Shown one piece after another: positions 47,661 through 59,194 of a stretch of 64,000 nt of DNA (the first letter of the stretch is position 1; every line of letters begins with the position of its first letter). Origin of the DNA: Flammula alnicola (lineage: Eukaryota; Basidiomycota; Agaricomycetes; Agaricales; Strophariaceae); assembly GCA_015499995.1 (NCBI GenBank), contig JADNRV010000027.1:1-64000 (forward strand). Reading direction: 5' to 3'. The position numbers and the translations under genes are program-made. The notes under the pieces are model-generated. The model was not told the DNA's origin, did not search any database, and saw only the letters and a list, made by a program, of their open reading frames with translations.

Positions 47661-49133
47661 CTAAGCCTCCTCACTGGCATGAGAATTTTTGATGTATACC
47701 GCATCGAAAGGAGAACGCGCTTTGATAGAGTCTAGTTCGACCTCGCTGTGGTCGACTTCCGTAACCCGGGTAACATTCACGGCTACGGGACGCACCCGCT
47801 CGGATGAGGTTTGCCAGGCGCTGTTGCGATACGAGTTGTCGGAGTCGTTGAAGATGGTGAACCGGGGCGGGCTAATGCCTTTCGACCCCACCTCTCCATT
47901 AGTCGACACTCCAAGGGCGACACGGACAATCACGAGGGAGAAGACAATGGCCTGTAAGAGAAGGTCAGTCTCCCGCTACGCAGCTTTGAGCTAAAAGGAA
48001 ATTTACAATAACATGGGTGACCTGGAACGACGAACGATATCAGTAAATAGTACTAAATCTGTAAGTTACACCATAATTCCACACTTACCGCATCAAGAAT
48101 AATGAATTGCACATTACTACCAGTCAAATAAAGTGCGAGAAGGAGGACAAGACAGAACGAATAAATTGCGCCCGATTCGATGATGATGACGGCGGCAGGA
48201 AGCAACGTTTTACCGCTGACGGTAGTGCCTCTGACCTTGCGGTGGACATGCCAGATGCGTCCAGCAAATAATGCTGAAATACTGTCATTTTTGGTATCAA
48301 GAATATGTAATTTAAATGGCTCACTTGTGGCGCTAATATTGACGAAGAGCGTCAAAGCAAAGAACGAGATGATCCAGTGCCCCAGCTCCGACGTAAAAAT
48401 GGGCGAGTTAGGAGATGCGATTGCAAAACCCCGAAGTGTGCCAATACCGACACCTGTTTATAAGTTCGACGCTGTAGGTACCGACGATTAATTTGCAAAT
48501 AAAGGCTCACCGATACTGGCTACGAAGACGATGAAGAACGGAAGAACCACTAGCTTGTTGCGCTGCCACACGACGTACAGTCGATATAGCTATTGAAAAA
48601 CAGGCAGCAAAGGAATTCATCAATTAAAATGAGCACGAATGTCAACGAGTAATTAAACGTACCGCGAAGCCATCCCCGACCAACGTCTGAGCGCAGTATG
48701 CCGTACTTCTAACGCCATAAACTGCGGTATTTACCTCCGACAGATAATCGAAAATGTCCTGAGGACTAGTGCCGTGTAACAGGAAAGCCTCGAGTAACCG
48801 TCGAAGGTCTGCCGAGATGTGCTATATCAAGCGTTGCGTTAATATTAATCAGCACTGCAACAGACTCTGCAGAGAAGAGGGCTTACGATTGTGGAAAGGA
48901 AGACCATGGTCACAGACACCACCAGCAAGGGTACATTAAGCCCAGATTTCTGGTCCCGGCCCCTACGTACCAAGATAACCGTAGAGACGATAAATAAAAA
49001 GACCAATAGACCTGATTATGCAAGTCAGCGTCGGGGTGAGAATACTGCGCCGGGAAGTGGAGGGCGGCTTACCATACAGTATACACTCTACGAAGATAGA
49101 CACCAACGTCGCGGCAATGAGTCCGATGGCCAT
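47661..49133 (-). CDS. Multi-pass membrane protein, agaricomycete family of unknown function
   Basis: Exons 49133-49073, 49011-48887, 48821-48663, 48589-48511, 48453-48325, 48273-48089, 48021-48007 and 47951-47661 join in phase, giving 347 residues. About seven hydrophobic helices can be picked out, including LIAATLVSIFVECILYG, PLLVVSVTMVFLSTI, VVLPFFIVFVASIGVGIG, WIISFFALTLFVNISAT, AAVIIIESGAIYSFCLVLL and FIILDAVTHVIAIVFSLVI. The cytosolic-looking loop LYRLYVVWQRNK between helices is typical of a large basidiomycete family of seven-helix proteins. The C-terminal ~75 residues are polar. The function is unknown; a receptor-like topology is inferred. Exon 7 is only 15 nt. Confidence 0.8.
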
Positions 49134-50230
49134 GGTGCAAAATGAGGCAAGGTGTGAAGTGCAAGGCCCCGGGCCTGGGTCAGATTTGGCGAATTATATG
49201 TTCCTCCAGCATTGCTAAACGGCCAAGCCTGTATATATATACGAGTATCTTTCAGGGGATAGCGTGCAAGTTCTGATCTCGGGCTTCCACAAAACGCCGA
49301 ACTACCAGCCTTATGTTGAAGTTGGAAATCGATGTCGACATGTCATACATTGAAGGAGACAGTGACTGTAGCGAGAAAAATCCGGACGCTATTCAGCCGC
49401 TCACACGGTTATTTTAAACTGCGTGGTTCTGAAAGATTTTCAGCGGGCAAAGACAAGAGCACTGAGTAGACATCACGAAGGTTGTACTATTTTTAGAACA
49501 GCGAAGCGGCGGTGTCGGGTGCTGGTATAAATTTATTGCTTGCTTGTAACTTGAGCTGGGAATCCAAGTTGACTGCAGTTATATCTGTCATGACCACCGC
49601 ATGTGTTGACTCAAGATCAGAAATCTGATTATAACAGCCCTATGTGTGCAACGGCCTAAGTATTTCTAGTGACGGTGGATTAAAACTGAGGCATGGGACT
49701 TCACTTCGAAAACACTCAGCCTTGCACAACTTACTGGGGCTAAAGGAAAAAATAGATGGAAAACTACCCACCATCGTGAATGGTTGACTGATCCGATGCC
49801 AAGTTTCTGATACCTCTTTTAACAGCGTTATGATATTTATACCTAAGAATTCCTCCTCGGATCCAGACTCCTGTGTGGCAGGGGGTGGTCATGGTAAGTA
49901 ATTCCCTCTTGTTGATTTGGTTGCATATCACACATGGCGCATCAACTTGTAGCCAATTTTGAACTTGAACACCTCAACGATTAATCGCTATCAAACGATC
50001 ATCGGACTGAAGCACAGGTGGACTGGCGAAGATCCCTGTCTAAAGGCTTCCAGTACTGCTCTATCCATGGCACTCGGGCACTAACGCCGTTCTCAGTCAG
50101 CCAAAGAAGCAAATAACGAGTGCCTCGCTTTTTCGGCAGCGCTCGATATACTCTACATAGAGTTGCGTCAAAGCAGAGTTGCGTCAAAGCAGAGTAGCAT
50201 CCCCGCGAATAAGATAAATATCATGTGGAT
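49134..50230. other. Intergenic, no feature seen
   Basis: About 1.1 kb with no supported gene. It includes the promoter side of the membrane-protein gene; a tatatatata run at 49232-49241 lies about 100 bp upstream of that gene's start. Confidence 0.4.
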
Positions 50231-50625
50231 GACGACCACAGTGATAGGCATGGAGGCGTAGTTGGCGTCGTGTCCCTCCAGTCACCTAGGCGGCCGAATG
50301 GCATGCAGGGGTAGTGACAGTGGAGTCTCGAGTGAGAGCTCTATGCAGAAATTATCTGCGGCATCGCCTATCGCCTTTCATCTTTTCTGGCTCATTGCAG
50401 CCCTCGAGGACGATACGATGTTGGTCAACAACTCTCCGGGGACTCGCGAGATCACAGTGTTCTGTAAATACCTCCCCCACTAGGCCTATGTATCAACTAT
50501 GTATGCTACATGGCCACGAGTTACTGTATGTTAGTACCCGCGTAAAGGGCGCTAATGCAAGCGGTATCCAAAAGAGGAACCAAAACTCCTCTTTTTGTAC
50601 TAGTGGCAATCGCTAAATGCCACAA
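50231..50625 (+). repeat. Copy 1 of a ~395 bp direct repeat
   Basis: Starts with gacgaccacag and ends at gctaaatgccacaa. It is matched along its whole length by 51309-51699, at high identity with scattered differences, one of them a short insertion (atcaactatgt) in copy 1 near 50490. No intact coding frame is shared. Probably a non-autonomous mobile element or a segment of one. Confidence 0.8.
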
Positions 50626-51231
50626 ATGCGTGTAAGCGCCCTTAAACCCAGTAAACTGGAATTCACAGGGTGATTACGGCGCAATTTTAATTTACGGTAC
50701 GGTGGCAGCTAGTCACATGATGAGAGAAACGCTCAGCACGGCGGGCACGCTCAACCGACAGCCCATTTCGACGCATCCTGTCTTGGTCCTGTCGACAAAC
50801 CATCCCAGGCCCTTATCGCCATGTTGATATTGTAGTAGAATCGCGAGAGGTATTTATTAGCTATATAGATTTAAATCTGCAAATCAGCGTATCAACCAAT
50901 TAGACGTTTTTAGCTCAATTGTTAAGTCCACCTCACTTGCAAACGGCAAGATGTTCTGTTAAAATATACATGGAAAAGCCCTTTTCCAATTTATATTTTG
51001 GATACTTAAACTGTGGTATATCTCATAATTGAGAGTAAGAAATCATACAAATTACACCGCTCGTTACCTCATATTTACCCCCCATTCTCTTTGGGGGTCA
51101 GCCAGCACCTTCTGAGGTGAAAGGCGACTTGTATGACTCTGAGCGAGCTTCTTCAATTAAAGGACCGAAGTTGCCGCCGTAATTCTCACCGTAATCACCC
51201 CGTAAATTCCAATTCACGAAGACTGCACTCT

Positions 51232-51300
51232 TAATCCAGACGTGACCAGCATATGTACAGTAAATGTCGCTTCAGTTATCGATATATCGCTCCGAATTCC
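51232..51300 (+). repeat. Short direct repeat, copy 1
   Basis: The segment from 'ccagacgtgaccagcatatg' (51236) through 'gcttcagttatc' to 'gaattcccccc' recurs at 51840-51908. It immediately precedes the second long repeat, while its partner lies beyond that repeat, suggesting nested duplication. Confidence 0.65.
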
Positions 51301-51308
51301 CCCCACAT

Positions 51309-51699
51309 GACGACCACAGTAACAGGAAAGCAGGCGTATCTGGCGTCGCATCGCTCCAGCCACCTGGGCGGCCGAATAGCATGAAGGTGCAGTGGCAGTG
51401 GAGTCTTGAGTGAGAGCTCTATGCAGAAAGTATCAGCTGCGTCGCCTATCACCTTTCATCTTTTCTGGCTCGTTGCAGCCCTCGAGGGCCATACGATCTT
51501 GGTCAACATCTCTCCGGGGACTCGCGAGATCATAGTGTTTTGTAAATACCTCCCCTACTAGGCCTATGTATGCTACATGGCCACGAGTTACTGTACAAGT
51601 ATGTTAGTATCCGCGTAAAGGGCGCTAATGCAAGCGATATCCAAAAGAGGAACCAAAACTCCTCTTTTTGTACTAGTGGCAATCGCTAAACGCCACAAA
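51309..51699 (+). repeat. Copy 2 of a ~395 bp direct repeat
   Basis: Second copy of 50231-50625, about 1.08 kb downstream in the same orientation. It carries a small insertion (acaagt) near 51596. Confidence 0.8.
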
Positions 51700-51839
51700 G
51701 CCTAAGGCCTCAGAAAGGTGTGTAAGCGCCTAGCCTCGCTAGCCTGTCGTCACATGATCAAGGAATAGTAGCGTGCTCAGCGCTCAGTGCTCACTGCTGA
51801 GTCCCCAGTAGAAGTAGAAGTAGTAGTAGTAAGCGCCCT

Positions 51840-51908
51840 TAAACCAGACGTGACCATCATATGTACAGTAAGTGTTGCTTCAATTATCATATATCACTTC
51901 GGATTCCT
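51840..51908 (+). repeat. Short direct repeat, copy 2
   Basis: Partner of 51232-51300. A purine-rich microsatellite (agtagaagtagaagtagtag, about 51808-51830) sits just before it. Confidence 0.65.
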
Positions 51909-52524
51909 CCCCATAGACCAAAAATAAAAGACTAACCACATAGCATCTCTGTACAAATCTACATCTATAATATTCTACATTCTAGTCTCTCGAAGTATAT
52001 CCCATGCCAGCTCTGCTGGCCATGGAATGAGAGCTTTAGGCAGAAGGTATACGTAGGTAATAGCAGAAGAAGGAGAAGGCCGGCCAGAAATTACATACAT
52101 TACAAGCAACATGCATCAATCGACCGGGGATGAATAGGTAGTAGGGTCTGAAAGAGAAACGGAAATGTAAAAAGGTCAACGATCTCGATTCGAATGTATA
52201 GGTATTGAGGTATTGTATATAAAGCATGTCGTGGATATAGGACTTGGAGGAAGGAAAGGGATTTAATGTTGAGTTATAGTAAAACAGGGCAGAAGGAGGA
52301 AGAAACGCAAAGCGGAGGTGACAGGGGCGAGAAGGAGGAGACAACGACAACAGTACGACGCGCCACAACACAGATAGGGGAGAACAAAACAGAGATACCA
52401 TTACACAGCACATCCAATTCCGCGGATAATTATTCTCGCTAGCCAGCCCATTTCCTCTTCCCTTCCCTCTTCTCCCTTCTCCCTAACCCTCCTACCCCCC
52501 TCTCGCCCCTCTACCCCCAACCCC

Positions 52525-54192
52525 TCACTGCCCGCCCAAAACCGGACTCAACCTCTCCGGACTCCGCTGCGTCGGGCTCAACGCCTCTGGACTCGCCTGC
52601 CCCTGGCCCTGCGTGGGACTCGCACTGCGACTCGCGCGCCGGCTCTGCCCATCATAGTCGCTCCCCTCCGCGCGCAGTTCCGAGTGCCCCATCTTCGTGA
52701 GCTTGTCGTCAAAGTCGCGGTTCCTGTACCCCGAGACGATGCGCTCGAGGAGCTCCGAGGTGGATACGCCGGGCGTGCGCCGCGTGGGTATGAATTTGCC
52801 TGGTGGGTAGAGGGGGCGTTACTTAGCGAGGGAGGGTGAGATGAATAGGTAATAGGTAACCGACCTTGGCTCTTGACGTATCCGTAGACGTCATCGATCC
52901 CTGCGCTGGCATATGCGTCTTCGTCGTGCGCGACGTAGTCGATCTCGTATTTCTTGAGGAAGGCTTCGTCGATCACCCACGGCGCCTCTGCGACGACCTC
53001 GTCTACCCATCTACAATGGCGCACGGCTTCTAGCCTGCACAGCGTTTCTCAGTTTCGGCGTACGATGATGGATAACATTAATATTAGAACGCGCGACTCA
53101 CCGTTCAGCGTGGCTCATCACAGTGCGCGCTTTATGCGCCCACACTTGCTCGTCCGAGTTCACGCCGACGAGAAGGTACACGGAGGGGAATGAGAACTTG
53201 GCCTGACGGAGCTGCAGTGCGTGTCTGTGGACACGTTCGAATGTCAGGAAGGCATCGCTCCAATGAAACTTAAAGAAGCGCATACCCAAAATGGAACAGG
53301 TCGTAGACGCCTATCATGTGATTATGAACGTGTGACGTAGGCCAAGGGGACGAAAAAAATAATCAGGAATGGGACGAGGAGGAGGGGGCAATCGCGATGA
53401 GGATAGAATTTGAGAGACGACATACCATCAGCGTAGACGCGAACCGGCCGATCGACGGGGGGAGGGTTGATCTTGTACTTGCGGCCAGCCTCGCCCTCGA
53501 TAGCCTTTGCCACGAACGTTTGTATGTCCTCGGGGGTGAGGGCGGCAGGGTTAAAGGCGGCTTGCGCTGCCTGGGACACGGCTGGCTCCTCTGTGACGAG
53601 CAGAGGGGCGGCGGTGGTGTTTACGGGAGGGGAGATGAAGACTGGGAGGTGCGAGTTGGGGTGGATGGCTCGCATGGTGGAGGATATGGGATTAGGGGGC
53701 TCCGCACTCGGGGTTGTGGCGGGGGGAGTGGTGGTGGTGGGTACAGGAAAGGCCGGGGTAACTGGGGTGTTGAGGGTAGAGGTGGAGTGGTGGTGGTACA
53801 ATGCTGGGGTATCTGCGCCGGCTGTGGTGCTGGACTCTACGTCACCGTCGTACGTAGGAGAGTCGACGCTGTCCGAGTCTGAGACGATGTGTTGTGCTAG
53901 ATGGTGTCTGGTGCGGGATCCAGAGGGCTGTTTTGGATGGGAGGAACGGGTCGCGGATGGAGAGGTTGCATGCCGAGATATTGCGATCGGAACAGACGCG
54001 GCTGAATTGCCATCGTCCGTCAGCGGGTCGTTGTCCTCCTCTGATCTGCACATCCGATAAATGGATCATCCGATAAACACACAAAACATATCCCACTCAC
54101 GCGTCGTATGCCGGGGAATCAACCACCTTTGGGTACTTTCCAAACGATCTCTTGCTGTGCAGTGTTCTCGTGCGAGCGGCCTCGACTGACAT
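52525..54192 (-). CDS. pct1: CTP:phosphocholine cytidylyltransferase
   Basis: This enzyme makes CDP-choline from CTP and phosphocholine, the rate-setting step of the Kennedy pathway. Exons 54192-54101, 54045-53426, 53310-53286, 53224-53102, 53034-52865 and 52799-52525 join in phase for 434 residues. The catalytic core starts at about residue 231 (RPVRVYADGVYDLFHFGH) with the HxGH motif at 244-247. It continues with VYLLVGVNSDEQVWAHKAR, CRWVDEVVAEAPWVIDEAFL and YVAHDEDAY, and ends with the second signature RTPGVSTSELLERIV at 351-365. The N-terminal ~225 residues are Ser/Thr/Pro-rich and likely disordered. The C-terminus is short with SPT/SPE/SPV repeats, probable proline-directed phosphorylation sites. 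I see no long amphipathic membrane helix like that of animal enzymes. The 25-nt third exon encodes most of the HxGH motif. Confidence 0.95.
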
Positions 54193-54512
54193 TGTAACGA
54201 CGGTGGCTTAGGCTGGACCAAAAGCTGAAAAAATGTGCACCACTTTCCAGGTCACGCTTGTCACATCTTGGCGTCAATTCATTTTTACCACGCTAGATCT
54301 GGTCCCGCGTCCGGCTCATCTATCTTTCCCGAAATCACACACCTCAAGCATCACATTCCGTGTGACACGTGCGCGTGAGTAGTGAGTCAGGAGTCCAGGA
54401 CGCTCAACGGCTGAGGCAATGCTGAGGGTATTCAGGCACTGGCGGCGCTCTCAAGTGGGTGGTAAGATTGAATTCCTCACACGTACAGGATTCATGCCCT
54501 TCTCGTACATCG
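54193..54512. promoter_or_regulatory. Promoter region of pct1
   Basis: About 320 bp between the pct1 start codon and the first tRNA-Asp gene. It contains a cacgtg E-box at 54365-54370. No TATA box is obvious. The tRNA gene upstream could affect local chromatin; that is inference. Confidence 0.4.
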
Positions 54513-54607
54513 TCTTTGTTAGTATATCGGTTAGTACACGCGCCTGTCATTCCTGTAAATTTCACAATAGACCGCGCGAAAGCTGGGTTCGACTCCCAGA
54601 CAGAGAG
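54513..54607 (+). tRNA. tRNA-Asp (GUC anticodon), with intron
   Basis: The cloverleaf folds well. Acceptor tctttgt pairs with acagaga (one G-U). The D-arm is gtat-atcggtta-gtac. The anticodon stem cgcgc pairs with gcgcg around loop C-U-GUC-A. The T-arm is ctggg-ttcgact-cccag, and the discriminator is G. An intron of 23 nt (54550-54572) lies one base 3' of the anticodon, the standard position for eukaryotic tRNA introns. The B-box core ggttcgact is intact. The exon part matches the copy at 57797 except for one acceptor base, while the introns differ completely. An oligo-T terminator follows at 54623-54628. Confidence 0.9.
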
Positions 54608-54622
54608 CTTGCCGATTGACAA

Positions 54623-54628
54623 TTTTTT
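54623..54628 (+). terminator. Pol III terminator of tRNA-Asp copy 1
   Basis: Six consecutive T residues begin 15 bases after the end of the mature tRNA, a standard RNA polymerase III stop. Confidence 0.8.
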
Positions 54629-56783
54629 AAAATTTGTTACTTTTTACTTAGTTTATTCCAAAGTTGGGAAGTTGGAACTGGACTACTCGAGAGTTCAACG
54701 TTCAGAAATAAATCATTCTCGAGTCTCGAGCGCGATGGAGATCAGGGTATGAAGTCATTGATGTGGCGCACGTAACCAAATTAGATCCCCATCACATACG
54801 GTGGTTGGCGCGTGTCAGGCGTTCAAGTGCAGGAAGCCATGAATTCGCGTTTGACCTCGGTGAGCTCGTGAGGCAATCGGATGAGGACATACAAAAGAGT
54901 ATACTACTTATACACTGCCGCGGCCCAATTATTTTGAGGCGGTCAGAATTTGTGGTACGTAGTTTAAGGACTTGTCTGCGGCCCCAGAACAACTGACGTC
55001 ATCAGTCAGACTTCTTTCAAACCATCCATCAGTAAATTGTGGAAATTTGTGTAATGCCTTATAAGGGGAATATCTGTGCTGCCATATCATGTCACCGGTA
55101 TAATTTCCAATCATATGGCAGCATCCGTTACAATGGCAATACATCGACACCCCTCCTTAATATCTTTGCCGCCATTTTGCTGCCATTCCGATAGCAATAT
55201 GTCACTGCTGTAAGGTTGAGAGGGCATTTCAAGGCCTTGTATTGCTAGGTATTTCTGAGTAGCATTTGTAATGGCAATGCAACGCTATTCCATCGGTTTA
55301 ATATTGCTTGCGACGCTTCGAGAATATGGTAGCAGGTTTCAAATATGGTTTATTTCAATACTACCGATACAATACTGGAGAGTAGACTCTACAGAACGGA
55401 CACTGCTATGAATGTGATTGGAACGGTAAATAAGAAAACGAGACATCGACAATGTACCAGAGGTGCACCCATAATTCCAGCTTCAAGATACAACAAGCTT
55501 GTACTTGAAGACGACTCGATGACAAGGCGGTGCGTGGCTCGAGCACAAAGGTGACGAGCTTGCTGAAAACTCGGAAGCTCCAAAATAAACAAGGATTAGT
55601 GAAGGAGACAATGATGATCCAAGAACAAACATACCAATTGCTTGTAAACGAGGCAAGTTGCAACGATTCCGACGACGTGAAAGAAACTGAAGAGCTGCTG
55701 ACTGCGGCGGTCTAGTGGCAATGAATGGAAGAGATGTACGCCCGTCAGCGCCATCTCCACCACCCATGAACCAAACCAATGTCGGAGTTGGGCTTGGGGC
55801 GCTCGTCAGCGTCGCAAGCCCAACAACGACATAGGAGGAGAGACGGGCTCGATCAGGAGTTCTCTGGTTCTTGTTATATAGGTTTTTCGCATCCTAGAGT
55901 GAGTGACCTTGGGGGAGAGTAGCAACAGGCCGAGGGTGGGGGAGTGAGAACATATTGGTGGGAGGCAAGCAACGATTCCGAAGTTCAACGAATCAACTTA
56001 CATCAATTTCCTTTTCCGACCGTTGAATGCGTTCACATGATCTCCGGCTTAGCGCGTTCCGTTCCGTTCCATTGTCGATGTGCACGTGCCTGGTTTCCCT
56101 CAATAATTCTCTAAGTCCCTCTTACGACTTGAGTGAAATATTCTTGCACTGATTTGAAGAGGTTTGAAGGGTCTGGATGAGTTCTAAGGACTGGGAGTAA
56201 TTTAAATTTTGTTTGTATCCGTCATTCCCGACTCCGATTCTTAAGTCCGCGACTCAACATTCAGTAATGTCCAGTAATCTACTCCAAGCACTGCCATCTG
56301 GCTCTGCAATAGAATAAGGCAGGCATAAGGATGATGCTTGGGTTGACTTCATATCTGCTGGCAGTTGTGAGTTTACAGACTTACAGGGAGAAATAGTTCT
56401 GACCTCGCTCGGTCCTCGGAGCGCGACTCGGATGTTTCGTCCATAAATGGACCGCCGAAGGCTTTCTTCAAGCTGGCGAGATCTTTCAAAGAGATTATAC
56501 CCAACCCGAAATACTGATTGGCAAGTCGCAATCCTCTGGCAATTATGAAAACTTCATTATAAAATTCAATCATACTGACGAGCATTTACATGACCCCAGA
56601 AATGCTGGTACTACCTTTGCAACTGAGTATAATTAATGTCTAATAATGATCAGTCGCTCATAACCTTCATATCATTCTGAGAGAGGCAATATATGGATCT
56701 ATAAGATTGACATGAGCTTACAAAAATCTGACCAGAAGAGTACATTCCGATAACGTCTCGACCATATCGGCAACCAAGATATA
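54629..56783. other. Intergenic region, no confident gene
   Basis: About 2 kb. Short frames on minus at 56373-56585 (FYNEVFIIARGLRLANQYFG) and 55483-55779 read partly like protein, but I could not join them into a gene. Around 55080-55290 there are several copies of atggca/tgccat-type words (tatggcagcatccgtta, aatggcaatacat, ttgctgccattccg), possibly a small inverted-repeat relic. Confidence 0.35.
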
Positions 56784-57350
56784 ATGCCATATCTGGCGTT
56801 GTCAGAAGACGCAACACTGCCACCGGGTTGTCGGAGCCACAACCACATACCAATTTTTCCACGATTTACTGATGTCATGTCGACTTCTATGCTGCCTCCT
56901 CCTCCTCCTATGCCTCCTCCTCCTTCCCATCCTCCTCTGTCACTGTGCCTCAGTCTCGTGGATGTCGATATTCTAGGGGCTGCACTCACCAAACTCGGCA
57001 TCGAAGTCCCAGCCTCTAAAGTCCTGGAGGCAATCAAGGAAGAGGTGGCCAAAAAAGAGGCGTCGGACGCAGCATGTAAGCTCTTTGCCTCCAAATCTGA
57101 GACATATCTGAGACTGGACCCTGATTTTGTCTCTGCAGTGTTCTCTGAAGGACCCAAGGTTCCTCCGAGTCCGTCAGGCTCCTTCTCGACCACGCCCACG
57201 TCCACCTTCGTCGAGCACCCGCCGAAGCCAGTCAATGTGGATCCTCTTTCGAAGGAACGCAGATGCATTTTAATCGCCATGACTGACGAGGCCTTCCCCC
57301 CTGGCCAAAGGATACCTGATCCGTTTTATACTACTTTGTCGTCTCGCTGA
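56784..57350 (+). CDS. Hypothetical proline-rich protein
   Basis: A 189-codon frame ends at the stop at 57348-57350. A likely start is the internal Met of MSTSMLPPPPPMPPPP near 56878. After the proline-rich stretch comes an amphipathic helical segment (ILGAALTKLGIEVPASK, LEAIKEEVAKKEASDAACKL) and then a Ser/Pro/Thr-rich part. No domain is recognised. The opposite strand is also open over most of this span, so strand assignment rests only on the helix-like composition. The gene could be real, a fragment, or chance. Confidence 0.35.
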   Translation: MPYLALSEDATLPPGCRSHNHIPIFPRFTDVMSTSMLPPPPPMPPPPSHPPLSLCLSLVDVDILGAALTKLGIEVPASKVLEAIKEEVAKKEASDAACKLFASKSETYLRLDPDFVSAVFSEGPKVPPSPSGSFSTTPTSTFVEHPPKPVNVDPLSKERRCILIAMTDEAFPPGQRIPDPFYTTLSSR

Positions 57351-57796
57351 TTTCAAATCCGCAAGACGATTCAGCAACAAAGCGTCTCCTATTCGTGCGC
57401 GCCGCGTTGTGAAATGAAACCGTACGACGATGAGTCCATTAGTTAAACTTACCTCTACCGCTAAATCAATTCGAAAATACTTCGACTCAATCGCAAACTT
57501 GTAGGCGAGGGCAGATACTTATCCTTAGTGGGCTGATCATGAGTGCCCTCTGCGCCTGTTGCTGTAAGTAAGAGCCAATACCATTTGACAAAAACCGTTC
57601 TGAGACCTTGCGGACGATGCGGTGGGAGTAGCGAATGCTAGGCGTGGGTGTTAGATGGAAACACGGGGGAGGACGAATTAGAAGGCCTTCGTCATTCAAA
57701 TGGAGTAGTTCTGGGACTCGAGATGGTGAGTGCGATAGGTCTTCACGGGCACGCGCTCCCCGCGGCATGGAGAGCTCAGTATAACCTCCTTCATCG

Positions 57797-57894
57797 TCTC
57801 TGTTAGTATATCGGTTAGTACACGCGCCTGTCATGGAGCGTCAGTATCCTGAAATGTTACGCGCGAAAGCTGGGTTCGACTCCCAGACAGAGAG
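57797..57894 (+). tRNA. tRNA-Asp (GUC anticodon), with intron
   Basis: Acceptor tctctgt pairs perfectly with acagaga. D-arm, anticodon arm (loop C-U-GUC-A) and T-arm (ctggg-ttcgact-cccag) are identical to the copy at 54513. A 26-nt intron (57834-57859) sits one base 3' of the anticodon and has an unrelated sequence to the intron of the first copy. The discriminator is G. A T-rich terminator follows at 57915-57921. Confidence 0.9.
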
Positions 57895-57914
57895 TTCCCA
57901 AAATCGTCGTTGTA

Positions 57915-57921
57915 TTTTTTT
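57915..57921 (+). terminator. Pol III terminator of tRNA-Asp copy 2
   Basis: Seven T residues (57915-57921), followed by c and five more T, begin about 20 bases after the mature tRNA end. Confidence 0.75.
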
Positions 57922-59194
57922 CTTTTTACCTGTTTTATGTACTTGTACGCAGAGCGGTTAGGAGCTCATACCGGATTAATCAGTGACGTTTAGACATGGT
58001 TCTCAATTTCCGAGCGCGGAGTCGGTTGGGGACTTGGGATATGTGGCTATTAGATCACCGTGGTTGGAAGTGCAAACGTGTTGATTCTTCATCGATCTTC
58101 ACACAGCAGCGGGCCTGTGCCCTTCATAGATTCATAGCTTCTGAGTCACTGGGTGAGTGCGATACTGCACTCAGGTAGGGTTGGCGGGAATCCGAACTAT
58201 ATGCCAGGAATTTTATTTCGTCGGTCATCTTCTGATTCCCCACCATCGAAGTCCGCCTTCGGCAAGTCCGGCGCCTTGTAAAGCCTGTCCGTAATTTCAA
58301 CAAAAAATAGAAAGAAATTCAGACCTTTTATGCCAGTTCTACTGAATACTTCTGATAATCACCAAATTACAGACTACATAACTACTACAGACATTTTATC
58401 CCCAAACCCTCCATACAATAAACAGTACTAAGTCTCGCAAAGGTTGTTACGCCTAAATAGTTGATAAAATCCACCCTATAAATTTCAACTTCTATGTAGT
58501 TGTTTTTTTCTTTTGTTGACCAGACATGTGGGTGGCTATGGGGGGGTCTCACCAATGTGATTTATGCGCATCACTCGAAGCGCCTGTGAGCGCTAAAATG
58601 AGAAATTGATGACAGTGTCAACGTCCTGTATTTCTCCAAATAAAAATAATAATAAAAATAAAAAAAAAACATACAGAGTCAAGTATGCCCTCGGAAGAAA
58701 ACATATGAGAAATCACTACTTATTAGGAACATCCCATCACCCTGTTGAAAATGCACGCTCACAAACTTGAGATAGCCCGGACTCCTGGCAGAAACACTCA
58801 GACTCATTTTATTTATTTAATACCTATTTTGTGTTGTAATTCTCCCAGTAAAAATTTCAACCAGTGTGACTACGTAAATAATCGACAGTGCAATCGCCTT
58901 AAAATTCTCCAGATTTCAGTCCGGAGGACGATGGATTTCCACAGTCTGCACGGCAGAATTGAAACTCAGCATCGGCGAAATGGCACCTTCTCTCGATCAA
59001 ACGTCAAAATCAGTTCCCGCCAACGCTACTCAGGCTTCTTCCTGAATTCTCACTTGAACCAACATCATCAGTTTCTACTTCTGATTTTCTAACAAGGTGT
59101 GTTTATATCGGTTCTTGTTATCTTGCCAAGTTAACCAGTGGCTTTGTATCGTGAATTGAAGATCACTCGACTGCTTCAAGGCTTTATCGCGGTT
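57922..59194. other. Intergenic region and 5' region of the third F-box gene
   Basis: No supported gene. 58640-58672 is an A/T simple-sequence stretch (aataataataaaaataaaaa). A good intron signature just before the F-box gene (gtgtgt at 59098, ccag at 59137) suggests a spliced 5' untranslated leader or a missed first exon. Confidence 0.45.
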
